From Corynebacterium canis (lineage in GTDB: Bacteria; Actinomycetota; Actinomycetes; Mycobacteriales; Mycobacteriaceae): 64,000 nt of DNA. The DNA is taken from positions 2,445,685 to 2,509,684 of the forward strand of contig NZ_CP047080.1 of the NCBI RefSeq assembly GCF_030408595.1, in the 5' to 3' direction. Made by a program: the position numbers and the translations under genes. The notes below the pieces were generated by a model that was not told the origin of the DNA, made no database searches, and was given only the letters and a program-made list of their open reading frames with translations. Below are positions 19,797 through 31,500 of this stretch, piece after piece (position 1 is the first letter of the stretch; each line of letters begins with the position of its first letter).

Positions 19797-20497
19797 TGTC
19801 AGTATTGCTCCTCCGTTTCGCGGGGCCAATGCAGGCGTGGGGAGATTCCTCGAGGTTTAACCATCGAGCGACTCGCCGAGAACCCACCAAAAGCGGTGTT
19901 TTCGGCCTCCTAGCCGCCGCCCAAGGGCGACGCCGCAGCGACCCCCTCGAAGACTTGCTCGACCTACGCTTTGGCGTACGCACAGATCAGGTCGGCCGTG
20001 TCATCACAGATTTTCAAACCGAAATCGACTGGCGCACCGGCAAATCCAAAGCTCTGACCTACCGAGATTACCTTGCGGATGCTCGCTTCCTTGTAGTGAT
20101 CGAGGGCAACCGGACCTTCCTAGAATCCCTCGAAGCGGCAGTAAAAAGCCCGGCATACCCATTGTTTCTGGGCCGCCGTTCGTGTCCCCCATCAGGGAAC
20201 ATCACCCTCGGAATTCACGAACAAACACTCGATAAGGCTCTAGTAAACCACGAGTGGCTCGCCGCCACTTGGTACAGGAAGAAGCAGCCAGCACGGGTAC
20301 AACTAGCGATCTCACGCGACCAATTACCTGGCGAACAAGCAGATGAATTCATCCGCGACGTTCCGGTTAACTTCGAACAACGTCACCGCCAACACAACCT
20401 ACGCGGGGTGGTCCATCGCTTTACACCGCTATTCGAAAACCCCGACGGTCGCCAAACTCGAGATCACAACCCATTCGAACTGATTGGAGGTGCCTAA
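19796..20497 (+). CDS. casD: Type I-E Cascade subunit Cas5e/CasD
   Basis: Cas5e caps the 5' handle of the crRNA in Cascade. The 233-aa sequence begins LLLRFAGPMQAWGDSSRF, followed by RREPTKSGVFGLLAAAQGRRR, both conserved in Cas5e. It is coupled to cas7 by TAATG and to cas6e by another TAATG at 20495-20499. The intact handle ATGTTCC(G) in the repeats is its likely ligand. Confidence 0.94.
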   Translation: MSVLLLRFAGPMQAWGDSSRFNHRATRREPTKSGVFGLLAAAQGRRRSDPLEDLLDLRFGVRTDQVGRVITDFQTEIDWRTGKSKALTYRDYLADARFLVVIEGNRTFLESLEAAVKSPAYPLFLGRRSCPPSGNITLGIHEQTLDKALVNHEWLAATWYRKKQPARVQLAISRDQLPGEQADEFIRDVPVNFEQRHRQHNLRGVVHRFTPLFENPDGRQTRDHNPFELIGGA

Positions 20498-21156
20498 TGC
20501 CCTACTTAAGCCGTATGGATTTGAACCCACACCGGCGGAAGACGGCACAATTCCTAGCGAACCCCCGATCGCTCCACGCAGCTGTCATGTGTTGTTTCCC
20601 TCCCAACAAGGAACAGACCGATGCCCGCATCCTTTGGCGCATCGATCGCAATCAGCACGAAGTTACACTTTGGCTGACCAGCAGCACCGTCCCATCATTT
20701 GAGCACCTGCAAGAACAAGCCGGATGGGCAAACGAGGTCACTTGGGAAACACGCGACTACGCGCCATTGCTGAACCGCCTAATCAAAGGACAGCAATACC
20801 GCTTTCGCCTCGCAGCAAACCCTGTGGTGACCGCACGCTGCGAAGATGGCAAAAAGCGCCGCCTTCCACTCGTACGTGAGCACGAACAAATCTCGTGGCT
20901 GACCAACCGATCCGAACAAATCGGCGCCAGATTCCTCACTACCGACAACGACGGCGCAGAGATCCCTGCAATAACCGTCACCGAAGACAAAACCCTACGT
21001 TTCCGGCGTGAGAAACAAACCGTCACCCTTGCGCGGGTACAACTCGACGGCGTCCTGACTGTCACCGACCCTAAGCTGCTTGCCGACGCCCTGGTACGCG
21101 GCGTCGGCAAGGGAAAAGGTTACGGCCTCGGCATGCTGACGCTGGCGGCAATGTGA
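20497..21156 (+). CDS. casE: CRISPR RNA endonuclease Cas6e/CasE
   Basis: This enzyme cleaves the pre-crRNA at the base of the repeat stem and stays bound to it. The 219-aa protein has an N-terminal MPYLSRMDLNP start, a candidate catalytic His27 in RSLHAAVMCCFP, and the C-terminal glycine-rich loop GVGKGKGYGLGMLTLAAM. It is translationally coupled to cas5e. Cleavage after the GCGGGG arm would leave an 8-nt handle ATGTTCCG on each crRNA. The same handle is present in the crRNA-like unit upstream of cas3. Confidence 0.94.
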   Translation: MPYLSRMDLNPHRRKTAQFLANPRSLHAAVMCCFPPNKEQTDARILWRIDRNQHEVTLWLTSSTVPSFEHLQEQAGWANEVTWETRDYAPLLNRLIKGQQYRFRLAANPVVTARCEDGKKRRLPLVREHEQISWLTNRSEQIGARFLTTDNDGAEIPAITVTEDKTLRFRREKQTVTLARVQLDGVLTVTDPKLLADALVRGVGKGKGYGLGMLTLAAM

Positions 21157-21163
21157 GCAAGCA

Positions 21164-22129
21164 ATGAGCAAAGAAATCCCCGGCATACGACCATCGAAAC
21201 CCTCGGAGCTACTACGTGCTGAGGATCGTGTGAGCTTCCTCTACCTCGAGCATTGCACCATCGGCAAAAGCTCAAGCGCGCTCACCGCGACGGACGAACG
21301 CGGAGTGGTGCACATACCCAGTGCAACACTTTCCGTACTTATGTTGGGGCCAGGCACCCGGGTAACGCACCAAGCCATGACCGTCATCGCCGACAGCGGC
21401 ATGTCGGTCATCTGGGTGGGGGAAGAAGGCGTGCGCTATTACGCACACGGCCGACCCATCGGACGCAGCACTCGCCTACTCGAAGCCCAAGCAAAAATTG
21501 TGAGCAACGAACGACTCCGACTCGCTGCCGCTCGGCAAATGTACAACATGCGATTCGAAGGCGAAAACGTAAGCAAACAAACCATGCAACAACTACGCGG
21601 GCGCGAAGGCGCACGAGTACGCAAAGTGTATAGAGAATCGGCGAAAGCCACCGGCGTGGAATGGAACGGACGAGAGTACGAAATGGACAATTTCGCAGCG
21701 TCTGACCCTATTAACATGGCCCTTTCAGCTGCCCACACCAGTTTGTACGGCATTACACATGCGGCAATCGTTGCGCTAGGTTGCTCACCCGGGCTGGGGA
21801 TTATTCACACCGGGCACGATCGATCATTCGTGTACGATGTGGCAGACCTGTACAAAGCAGAAGTCACGATCCCTATTGCGTTTGAATCTGTGCAAACAAT
21901 GCAAGACATGGGATTCATGCCAGACGAACTGCCTTCCTACGTACGCCGCGCCTGCCGCAACGCCTTTAAACAGTCCAAGATTGTTGAACGACTAGTGACC
22001 GACATCAAACACTTGTTGCTCCCCGATGACCCCGTAGCAGCGGACACAGGATTTGAGGCCGAAATCGTCGAACTATGGGACAACCGAAGAGCCAACGTAG
22101 CTGGTGGAAGAAACTACGCTAATGAGTAA
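21164..22129 (+). CDS. cas1: CRISPR integrase Cas1 (type I-E)
   Basis: Cas1 is the catalytic subunit of the spacer-integration complex. The 321-aa length is typical of I-E. The metal-binding residues are in place relative to E. coli Cas1: Glu148 (GREGARVRKVY), His215, Asp225 and Asp228 (IIHTGHDRSFVYDVADLYK). The gene starts 7 nt after cas6e and ends 3 nt before cas2. The size of the array and the slipped spacer pair at 24540/24845 show that this machinery has been very active. Confidence 0.96.
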   Translation: MSKEIPGIRPSKPSELLRAEDRVSFLYLEHCTIGKSSSALTATDERGVVHIPSATLSVLMLGPGTRVTHQAMTVIADSGMSVIWVGEEGVRYYAHGRPIGRSTRLLEAQAKIVSNERLRLAAARQMYNMRFEGENVSKQTMQQLRGREGARVRKVYRESAKATGVEWNGREYEMDNFAASDPINMALSAAHTSLYGITHAAIVALGCSPGLGIIHTGHDRSFVYDVADLYKAEVTIPIAFESVQTMQDMGFMPDELPSYVRRACRNAFKQSKIVERLVTDIKHLLLPDDPVAADTGFEAEIVELWDNRRANVAGGRNYANE

Positions 22130-22132
22130 GCC

Positions 22133-22474
22133 GTGATCACAGTAATACTAACGTCGTGTCCCGAAAGTCTTCGCGGACACCTAACTCGATGGTTAGCCGA
22201 GATCAGCGCCGGAGTGTTCGTCGGCAAGGTCAACCCACGCATACGCGAAAAACTATGGGACTTAGTGAAAACGGAGGTGAAAACCGGAAGAGCTCTCATG
22301 ACCTACAGCACTAGGGAGACCGAACAAGGCTATGCGTACAAAGTACACCGCCACGATTGGATTCCCGAAGACCATGACGGACTACTACTCATACGAAGGC
22401 CAACCAAACAGGTGCAGAAAACAAACCTTAAGCCTGGTTGGTCAAATGCTGCGAGACGCCGCAGGTTCGGCTGA
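22133..22474 (+). CDS. cas2: CRISPR-associated protein Cas2 (type I-E)
   Basis: This is the structural partner of Cas1 in spacer acquisition. The 113-aa ferredoxin-like protein opens ITVILTSCPESLRGHLTRWL and has the I-E-specific GVFVGKVNPRIREKLWDLV. Translation begins at a GTG (22133) three nucleotides after the cas1 stop. The C-terminal tail, basic and ending SNAARRRRFG, is a little longer than in E. coli Cas2e. The array leader starts right after its stop codon. Confidence 0.95.
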   Translation: MITVILTSCPESLRGHLTRWLAEISAGVFVGKVNPRIREKLWDLVKTEVKTGRALMTYSTRETEQGYAYKVHRHDWIPEDHDGLLLIRRPTKQVQKTNLKPGWSNAARRRRFG

Positions 22475-22559
22475 CACTTCACATCAGCCCCATATTTACA
22501 TTTAGGCTAAATTAAATGTAGAATTCGGAGTGCGGAACCAAACTCGCTGCTGAACAAGT
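22475..22559 (+). promoter_or_regulatory. CRISPR leader
   Basis: An AT-rich 85-bp segment sits between cas2 and the first repeat. It contains the inverted repeat ACATTTA (22498-22504) / TAAATGT (22513-22519), a possible protein-binding or promoter element. Orientation (cas1-cas2, leader, perfect repeats first, degenerate repeats last) places new spacers at the 22588 end. Confidence 0.75.
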
Positions 22560-25500
22560 GTTTTCCCCGCTCACGCGGGGATGTTCCCTCACAGCCCCGC
22601 CCCCCACATGGATACAAAGCGTTTTCCCCGCTCACGCGGGGATGTTCCGCTGGTCGACCGAGACCAATACAGCGACGTACAGTTTTCCCCGCTCACGCGG
22701 GGATGTTCCGCCCACGGATTTTTTCATCTCCGCGGACTTTCAGTTTTCCCCGCTCACGCGGGGATGTTCCGACAGGTTGGCTGGCCTATTGTGGTCAATC
22801 CGAGTTTTCCCCGCTCACGCGGGGATGTTCCGACCAATCTCTGTACGGTCGCCTTCGCGGGTGAGTTTTCCCCGCTCACGCGGGGATGTTCCGTGGTGAA
22901 CGCATATGTCGCGCACCAGCCATGGGTTTTCCCCGCTCACGCGGGGATGTTCCGATTTTACGGACCTGTGCATGCGTCTCAAATGGGTTTTCCCCGCTCA
23001 CGCGGGGATGTTCCTCCACCGCCCGCCCTGCCAAAATCCACGCACACGTTTTCCCCGCTCACGCGGGGATGTTCCTGCCATCTGACCACGGCGTTACCCC
23101 CGCTACTAGTTTTCCCCGCTCACGCGGGGATGTTCCCATCCTCGCCGACGATTCACGAAGGCGTGGATCGTTTTCCCCGCTCACGCGGGGATGTTCCTGC
23201 GGACATCTGGCATGACGCTATGTGTGATTGGTTTTCCCCGCTCACGCGGGGATGTTCCGCGGATGGGGCGATGAACGCCCGCTGATCGACGGTTTTCCCC
23301 GCTCACGCGGGGATGTTCCGTCAACGCAGCCAGCTCGAGGGACGTATCTTCGGTTTTCCCCGCTCACGCGGGGATGTTCCGCCGCCGCAGCTTATATGGG
23401 TGGCTTCAGCCTGGTTTTCCCCGCTCACGCGGGGATGTTCCGGCGGCTTTGAGTTCTTCCCACGCGGTGCCTAGGTTTTCCCCGCTCACGCGGGGATGTT
23501 CCGGAAGCGAGCGACCCGGCGAAGGTGCCGACGAAGTTTTCCCCGCTCACGCGGGGATGTTCCGTTGCATGAATTCGGGCGTGGAAAGTTGGACAAGTTT
23601 TCCCCGCTCACGCGGGGATGTTCCGAAGTGTTCTCGATCAGGGGATCGTGATCCCAGGTTTTCCCCGCTCACGCGGGGATGTTCCGAGCTCCGCATCGTC
23701 ACGGATCCGCGAATGCGGGTTTTCCCCGCTCACGCGGGGATGTTCCCTCCTGTGTAGCGCGCTTAAGCTGCGTCAAACGGTTTTCCCCGCTCACGCGGGG
23801 ATGTTCCTTCGAGATGAACTATTCGCGGCGGAGCAACATCGTTTTCCCCGCTCACGCGGGGATGTTCCGTTCAAGGCGAAGTCCTGGGCGCGATCGGGTC
23901 GGTTTTCCCCGCTCACGCGGGGATGTTCCTGGTCGCCGCACGAAACGCCTCCGCTTGCACGAGTTTTCCCCGCTCACGCGGGGATGTTCCGCCCAAGAAC
24001 GCATGACCGAGGTCAGGTTCCTGGTTTTCCCCGCTCACGCGGGGATGTTCCTTCCCATCTCGCATTCAGTCCGTGTTCGCAAACGTTTTCCCCGCTCACG
24101 CGGGGATGTTCCACCTTGTGACGCTAAACCGCATTACGGGCGTGAGTTTTCCCCGCTCACGCGGGGATGTTCCCTCGGCCAGGCGGTCGGCGAGGGACTC
24201 CCAGGTGTTTTCCCCGCTCACGCGGGGATGTTCCCCGGGGGCGGCCTGCTCTGCGACCGCCTCGGAGGTTTTCCCCGCTCACGCGGGGATGTTCCTTAAC
24301 GCTGTATGGCGGTGATAATCAGCGCATTGTTTTCCCCGCTCACGCGGGGATGTTCCTAGATGCATTCCAGCAGCTCATCGATGCCGTCTGTTTTCCCCGC
24401 TCACGCGGGGATGTTCCTTTTTCTTCAGCGGCGGCAATTTGTACCGCACTGTTTTCCCCGCTCACGCGGGGATGTTCCGCGCAAGCGACAAAAAATTTAA
24501 AAACGGCGGAAGTTTTCCCCGCTCACGCGGGGATGTTCCGGTGAATGTGACAGGCGTGCCGCTTTGACCGCGGTTTTCCCCGCTCACGCGGGGATGTTCC
24601 CGTTCGAGTAATTTGCGTTATCCAACAAACCGAGTTTTCCCCGCTCACGCGGGGATGTTCCTATGACGCGCGTGGCGGTACCGGTTCACCGCACGTTTTC
24701 CCCGCTCACGCGGGGATGTTCCTTCGCAAATTCACGCCACAGGTGGACGGACTATGTTTTCCCCGCTCACGCGGGGATGTTCCGCGCACCGACAAGTGCA
24801 GATATGACAGTAATCAGTTTTCCCCGCTCACGCGGGGATGTTCCGTGAATGTGACAGGCGTGCCGCTTTGACCGCGAGTTTTCCCCGCTCACGCGGGGAT
24901 GTTCCGCCACTGCCAGCCCGCTTGTAGGCTACTCACAAGTTTTCCCCGCTCACGCGGGGATGTTCCTTTGCCGCTTCGGCCAGCCAAAATGCACCACCGG
25001 TTTTCCCCGCTCACGCGGGGATGTTCCACCGCCGCCTCGGAGGCGGTCGCCGAGCAGGCGGTTTTCCCCGCTCACGCGGGGATGTTCCGTCGCAGCGCAG
25101 ATGCGTTTTTTAGGGCCTGCTGTTTTCCCCGCTCACGCGGGGATGTTCCATGGTCAGATTATGTGGGGTGGCCAGGCGGTGGGTTTTCCCCGCTCACGCG
25201 GGGATGTTCCTTTGCCGCTTCGGCCAGCCAAAATGCACCACCGGTTTTCCCCGCTCACGCGGGGATGTTCCGCTCGATGATTTGCGGCAACAGCGGCAGG
25301 ATCGGTTTTCCCCGCTCACGCGGGGATGTTCCGACTCCGGCAGCGGGCGACCATGCAACAGCCGCGTTTTCCCCGCTCACGCGGGGATGTTCCGCTGTAA
25401 AACTGCTGGAAATCCGGCACCAGAGCGTTTTCCCCGCTCACGCGGGGATGTTCCGGGTCTTCGAGTGCATCGTTGACGTGGAAGAATGTTTTCCCCGCTC

Positions 25501-28500
25501 ACGCGGGGATGTTCCGATCGGCGTTTCCCACAGCACTATCCACCGGCAGTTTTCCCCGCTCACGCGGGGATGTTCCGGAGATTCTGGCGGCGCGCAGCGC
25601 GAAGATTCGGTTTTCCCCGCTCACGCGGGGATGTTCCTCAGGCCCAGGGCGGGGCCGAGGGCGGCTCCGAGTTTTCCCCGCTCACGCGGGGATGTTCCTG
25701 CATCTATTATGACGGGCCAGATCGGCTCGAGGTTTTCCCCGCTCACGCGGGGATGTTCCGGCCTCGGACGATGGCTCATCAAGTGGGAGAAAGTTTTCCC
25801 CGCTCACGCGGGGATGTTCCGTCCGGGTGATTGATGCGGAAGAAGCTCACTGTGTTTTCCCCGCTCACGCGGGGATGTTCCGGTTCGCCATCGCGAGAAT
25901 GGATGCGATGGTGCGTTTTCCCCGCTCACGCGGGGATGTTCCCTCCCGAACACCAATACATGGGAGCGCTGGGAAGTTTTCCCCGCTCACGCGGGGATGT
26001 TCCCAGCCGCCACCCATCTGCATGCACCACAGCCTCGTTTTCCCCGCTCACGCGGGGATGTTCCGCGCAAAGGCGATAGTAGCGGGGGTAACGCCGTGTT
26101 TTCCCCGCTCACGCGGGGATGTTCCGTCGGACCCGTACAATACTCGCCCGATACTCGAGTTTTCCCCGCTCACGCGGGGATGTTCCTTGGTCGCGCTCAA
26201 GGACTTCATTGTCACCCAAGTTTTCCCCGCTCACGCGGGGATGTTCCGGATGGTGGCCCACTTCACACGGGCCTCGAACTGTTTTCCCCGCTCACGCGGG
26301 GATGTTCCGCTTGGTATGTTTCGCCGCCGAACATACCTGAAGTTTTCCCCGCTCACGCGGGGATGTTCCTCCGTCAAAGCGGTGAAGATCACACTGTGGC
26401 AAGTTTTCCCCGCTCACGCGGGGATGTTCCTCGTCATGGCCGAGCCTCCAAGGTATATCGGTCGTTTTCCCCGCTCACGCGGGGATGTTCCCGTAGCGTT
26501 GGTCATGGTAGCGGACCCCATCAGGTTTTCCCCGCTCACGCGGGGATGTTCCGGCGGCGGCGCCGCCCTTCGCGGCAACTGTGGCGTTTTCCCCGCTCAC
26601 GCGGGGATGTTCCTGCGCCAAGCACCGCCGTGCCCTTGGGCACGGCGTTTTCCCCGCTCACGCGGGGATGTTCCGGCCCGCCTACCGATTGGGTAATGAT
26701 TGCCGCTGTTTTCCCCGCTCACGCGGGGATGTTCCTTTGTTTGTGCTCAAATTCGGGCACGCCGAATTGTTTTCCCCGCTCACGCGGGGATGTTCCTTAT
26801 GGACCCGCGATATGAATATGTTGTGACATGTTTTCCCCGCTCACGCGGGGATGTTCCGCCAAACTCGCCGCTGACGCGGTAGCGAAAATTGTTTTCCCCG
26901 CTCACGCGGGGATGTTCCGGAAACGTATTTTCCGACCGCGGTGCGCGTCGAGTTTTCCCCGCTCACGCGGGGATGTTCCTTGCAGGTGCAGACTCTCGCG
27001 CTTCCGGACGGCGTTTTCCCCGCTCACGCGGGGATGTTCCTTGGATTATCAATTCGCTTGCCTATGTGTGGAAGTTTTCCCCGCTCACGCGGGGATGTTC
27101 CGCAACACAATGCGCATAGCCTTGTCGCCGTCCAGTTTTCCCCGCTCACGCGGGGATGTTCCTTACCAACCATGGTGACTTTCCGCTGTGGCCCAGTTTT
27201 CCCCGCTCACGCGGGGATGTTCCGGACGGCAATGGCCAGTACTACGCGGGCGGCCCGTTTTCCCCGCTCACGCGGGGATGTTCCTTAATCGCCCCTACGC
27301 TGACACAATGGTTGGATGTTTTCCCCGCTCACGCGGGGATGTTCCGAACTCAAAGCCGCCTTTACCGGCGGTGACCAGGTTTTCCCCGCTCACGCGGGGA
27401 TGTTCCGGGCAAGGAATATGCAGCTTGGTTGTCCGCACTGTTTTCCCCGCTCACGCGGGGATGTTCCTCTCACCATCGAGGTCGAAGACGCCAAGCGCAT
27501 GTTTTCCCCGCTCACGCGGGGATGTTCCTTCGTTCCACCGCCCACCGATATCCGGGGCGTGGTTTTCCCCGCTCACGCGGGGATGTTCCGGTGTTCTTTG
27601 ATGCTGCCGTGTTCCTTGATTTGTTTTCCCCGCTCACGCGGGGATGTTCCTTGACGATCGCAACGAAGTAGGCAGGCAACCCGGTTTTCCCCGCTCACGC
27701 GGGGATGTTCCGCGTGGCATCGATCATCGAGGCTGGAATCGAGCGTTTTCCCCGCTCACGCGGGGATGTTCCGAGGGGAGCAAATTCATTTCGCGCAGCA
27801 GGTCCGTTTTCCCCGCTCACGCGGGGATGTTCCTCTGACAGATCGCAGGGCCGAACGTCGGGTTATGTTTTCCCCGCTCACGCGGGGATGTTCCGCTGGT
27901 GTTCGTGTAATCGGGTGTTACTCCTACGTTTTCCCCGCTCACGCGGGGATGTTCCGGAGGTGCGGCCGATTTTGTTGAAGGGCAGTACGTTTTCCCCGCT
28001 CACGCGGGGATGTTCCGGCGCTCCGCTGCCTCTGCGGCGGTGCGTGCGCGTTTTCCCCGCTCACGCGGGGATGTTCCAGGCGTGGTGAAGATGGGCAGCT
28101 ATGCACGAGCGGTTTTCCCCGCTCACGCGGGGATGTTCCTGAGGCCATTTGACTCCAGATCCTGGTATGATGGTTTTCCCCGCTCACGCGGGGATGTTCC
28201 GTTGCAGACCACGAGGGGGTGCTGGTCGTTTTCGTTTTCCCCGCTCACGCGGGGATGTTCCGACACCGTTTTCACCGTCGGTGAGTTCTTGGACGTTTTC
28301 CCCGCTCACGCGGGGATGTTCCGCCATGGCGGTTGAAGCGTACGAGCAACAGTTGGTTTTCCCCGCTCACGCGGGGATGTTCCTTTTTGTCTGCCCAGGC
28401 CTGGGCTTGAGCTTTCGTTTTCCCCGCTCACGCGGGGATGTTCCGCCGTCGCCCCACTGATCGCGCAGGTCGCCGGGGTTTTCCCCGCTCACGCGGGGAT

Positions 28501-31500
28501 GTTCCTTGATGCCATGTGGTTTAGCTCGATTCGATTGGGTTTTCCCCGCTCACGCGGGGATGTTCCGCACGTGTTCCTTTCGGTTGAGCAGCTTGGGCGG
28601 TTTTCCCCGCTCACGCGGGGATGTTCCGACGCATGAACGCAGGATTGTTGCGGTGCCCCAGTTTTCCCCGCTCACGCGGGGATGTTCCTCCTGGGTTTCC
28701 GCCCTGGCGGTGGAGCGCTCTGTTTTCCCCGCTCACGCGGGGATGTTCCTCAATCAGTAGCCGTAGTCCACGCGATGCACGGGTTTTCCCCGCTCACGCG
28801 GGGATGTTCCCGCATACCATTTTGATGTGCTTGCGGCGTACCACGTTTTCCCCGCTCACGCGGGGATGTTCCCACCCCGGAGAGAGAGGCCCCTGACCCC
28901 CACGCGTTTTCCCCGCTCACGCGGGGATGTTCCTTCACAAGCCACTGCCAACCGGTTTTCAACCCCGTTTTCCCCGCTCACGCGGGGATGTTCCTCCGCA
29001 TCGCCTTATCGCCGTCCACAACATCAATCGAAATCGTTTTCCCCGCTCACGCGGGGATGTTCCGAGTTTGTGGCTACGTTGCGTATGATGCCTGCGGTTT
29101 TCCCCGCTCACGCGGGGATGTTCCTCAACCAGGTTTTTGTTACCCGAAGCGGTGGTGGTTTTCCCCGCTCACGCGGGGATGTTCCGCGGCTCACTTCGAA
29201 AGGCGTCGTGAAGATGGGGTTTTCCCCGCTCACGCGGGGATGTTCCGTGCTTTAGGCTACCCCACGGGGGCTACCCCCGGTTTTCCCCGCTCACGCGGGG
29301 ATGTTCCTGAATTTGATAAGCCGGATTCTGTATTCACACCGTTTTCCCCGCTCACGCGGGGATGTTCCTGCTGATACATCACTACCACGGCAGGCGGGGG
29401 CGTTTTCCCCGCTCACGCGGGGATGTTCCGCATCTTCATTTCCAAGCACCTCGACCCCGTCAGTTTTCCCCGCTCACGCGGGGATGTTCCGTGGCTATGG
29501 TTAGCTCGATGAGCTCCACCTGAGTTTTCCCCGCTCACGCGGGGATGTTCCTCGGCAGATCCTGGAGGAGTTGTTGCGTCGAAGGTTTTCCCCGCTCACG
29601 CGGGGATGTTCCGACACGCTCGGCGAGATGCAGGACAGCATCAGCGTTTTCCCCGCTCACGCGGGGATGTTCCGCGGCACACGGTGAGGGGGTGCTGGTC
29701 GTTTTCGTTTTCCCCGCTCACGCGGGGATGTTCCGAAAATAATCACAAAACCCTTTAGGAACAATTGGTTTTCCCCGCTCACGCGGGGATGTTCCGCTAC
29801 CTGTTCAACATTTCCCACGCGATCAGCTGTTTTCCCCGCTCACGCGGGGATGTTCCACTGATTGATGTGGTTGGGGAAATGCGGAAACGGTTTTCCCCGC
29901 TCACGCGGGGATGTTCCCACGGGACCACCCAATGATTCTAGGTGTGGCTAGTTTTCCCCGCTCACGCGGGGATGTTCCGACAAAAAGGTCCTACAGGGTT
30001 TTGCGAAAGATGTTTTCCCCGCTCACGCGGGGATGTTCCTCGTCATAGTTGACAACCCCAAACAATCCAACTGTTTTCCCCGCTCACGCGGGGATGTTCC
30101 GACAACGCCCCAGGGCGGGACAAAGCACACACGGTTTTCCCCGCTCACGCGGGGATGTTCCTATCACAGTCACTGGGGTTTTGACTGAGGATGAGTTTTC
30201 CCCGCTCACGCGGGGATGTTCCGCTATCGGGTCGGCGACCCCCGCCGCCTGATCGGTTTTCCCCGCTCACGCGGGGATGTTCCTGAGCACGCCTTGACGG
30301 GCACTTCTTTGATGAGGTTTTCCCCGCTCACGCGGGGATGTTCCGAACCTGCCACAGCTCGGCTACTGTAGACGTTCGTTTTCCCCGCTCACGCGGGGAT
30401 GTTCCGTATCACTAAAGCTATCACCCCGCTTCTAGCGGGTTTTCCCCGCTCACGCGGGGATGTTCCTTGAGGAATTCGGTAAGCAGTGGGAGAAGTTGCG
30501 TTTTCCCCGCTCACGCGGGGATGTTCCGTTTCACACCCATAGGTGTGACCAACTTCACGGGTTTTCCCCGCTCACGCGGGGATGTTCCGCGGCGTCAACA
30601 ATCCACCCAAAGGCGTCCCGAGTTTTCCCCGCTCACGCGGGGATGTTCCGAAGTGGTGTGAGCGGAATAGTGTTTCGCATGTGTTTTCCCCGCTCACGCG
30701 GGGATGTTCCTAAACGAATCCTCTTCAATACCCAAAAGTTCGGGTTTTCCCCGCTCACGCGGGGATGTTCCGTTGGCGGGTATGAATGGTGCGATGGATC
30801 GCTTGTTTTCCCCGCTCACGCGGGGATGTTCCTGATATCGTGTCTGCGTTGAAAGCCGGCTGGCAGTTTTCCCCGCTCACGCGGGGATGTTCCCTTATCC
30901 CAATCAACTTTTCGCGTGGTACGAGGGTTTTCCCCGCTCACGCGGGGATGTTCCGCGAGCATCGCGTCAGTGGCGCTCGCCGCCGACGTTTTCCCCGCTC
31001 ACGCGGGGATGTTCCTTCGACGAGGTGCCATGGGACGATTCCGTGTATGTTTTCCCCGCTCACGCGGGGATGTTCCGTTTCGGGGGAATACTCGTGTGAT
31101 AGGTGGGGTGTTTTCCCCGCTCACGCGGGGATGTTCCAGTGGGGGGCTGGAAGCGCTAGAATGCGCTTTGGTTTTCCCCGCTCACGCGGGGATGTTCCTT
31201 CGCACCAGTAGCACCAGTGGCATCCCACGAAGTTTTCCCCGCTCACGCGGGGATGTTCCGCATTTCTTTCGACCGTTGCTTTTCAGCCCCATGTTTTCCC
31301 CGCTCACGCGGGGATGTTCCGGCGAGGAGCCAAAAATGTTGTTCACCGACAAGGTTTTCCCCGCTCACGCGGGGATGTTCCGCGGCAAATCCGTGCACAG
31401 CCGTGGATTTCCCGGTTTTCCCCGCTCACGCGGGGATGTTCCTCATGCCGGACACAATTCCGGCGATATAGACGAGTTTTCCCCGCTCACGCGGGGATGT

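Noticed and set aside
22498..22519. TTTAGGCTAA in the CRISPR leader resembles half of the DtxR iron box at fepB
   Set aside because: Only about 11 of 19 consensus positions match and the second half-site is absent. It is better explained as part of the AT-rich leader palindrome.
27939..28962. Minus-strand open frames in the array with SGENHHTRI- or GTSPRERGK-type repeats
   Set aside because: They are the reverse complement of the same repeats, with no start context or conservation.
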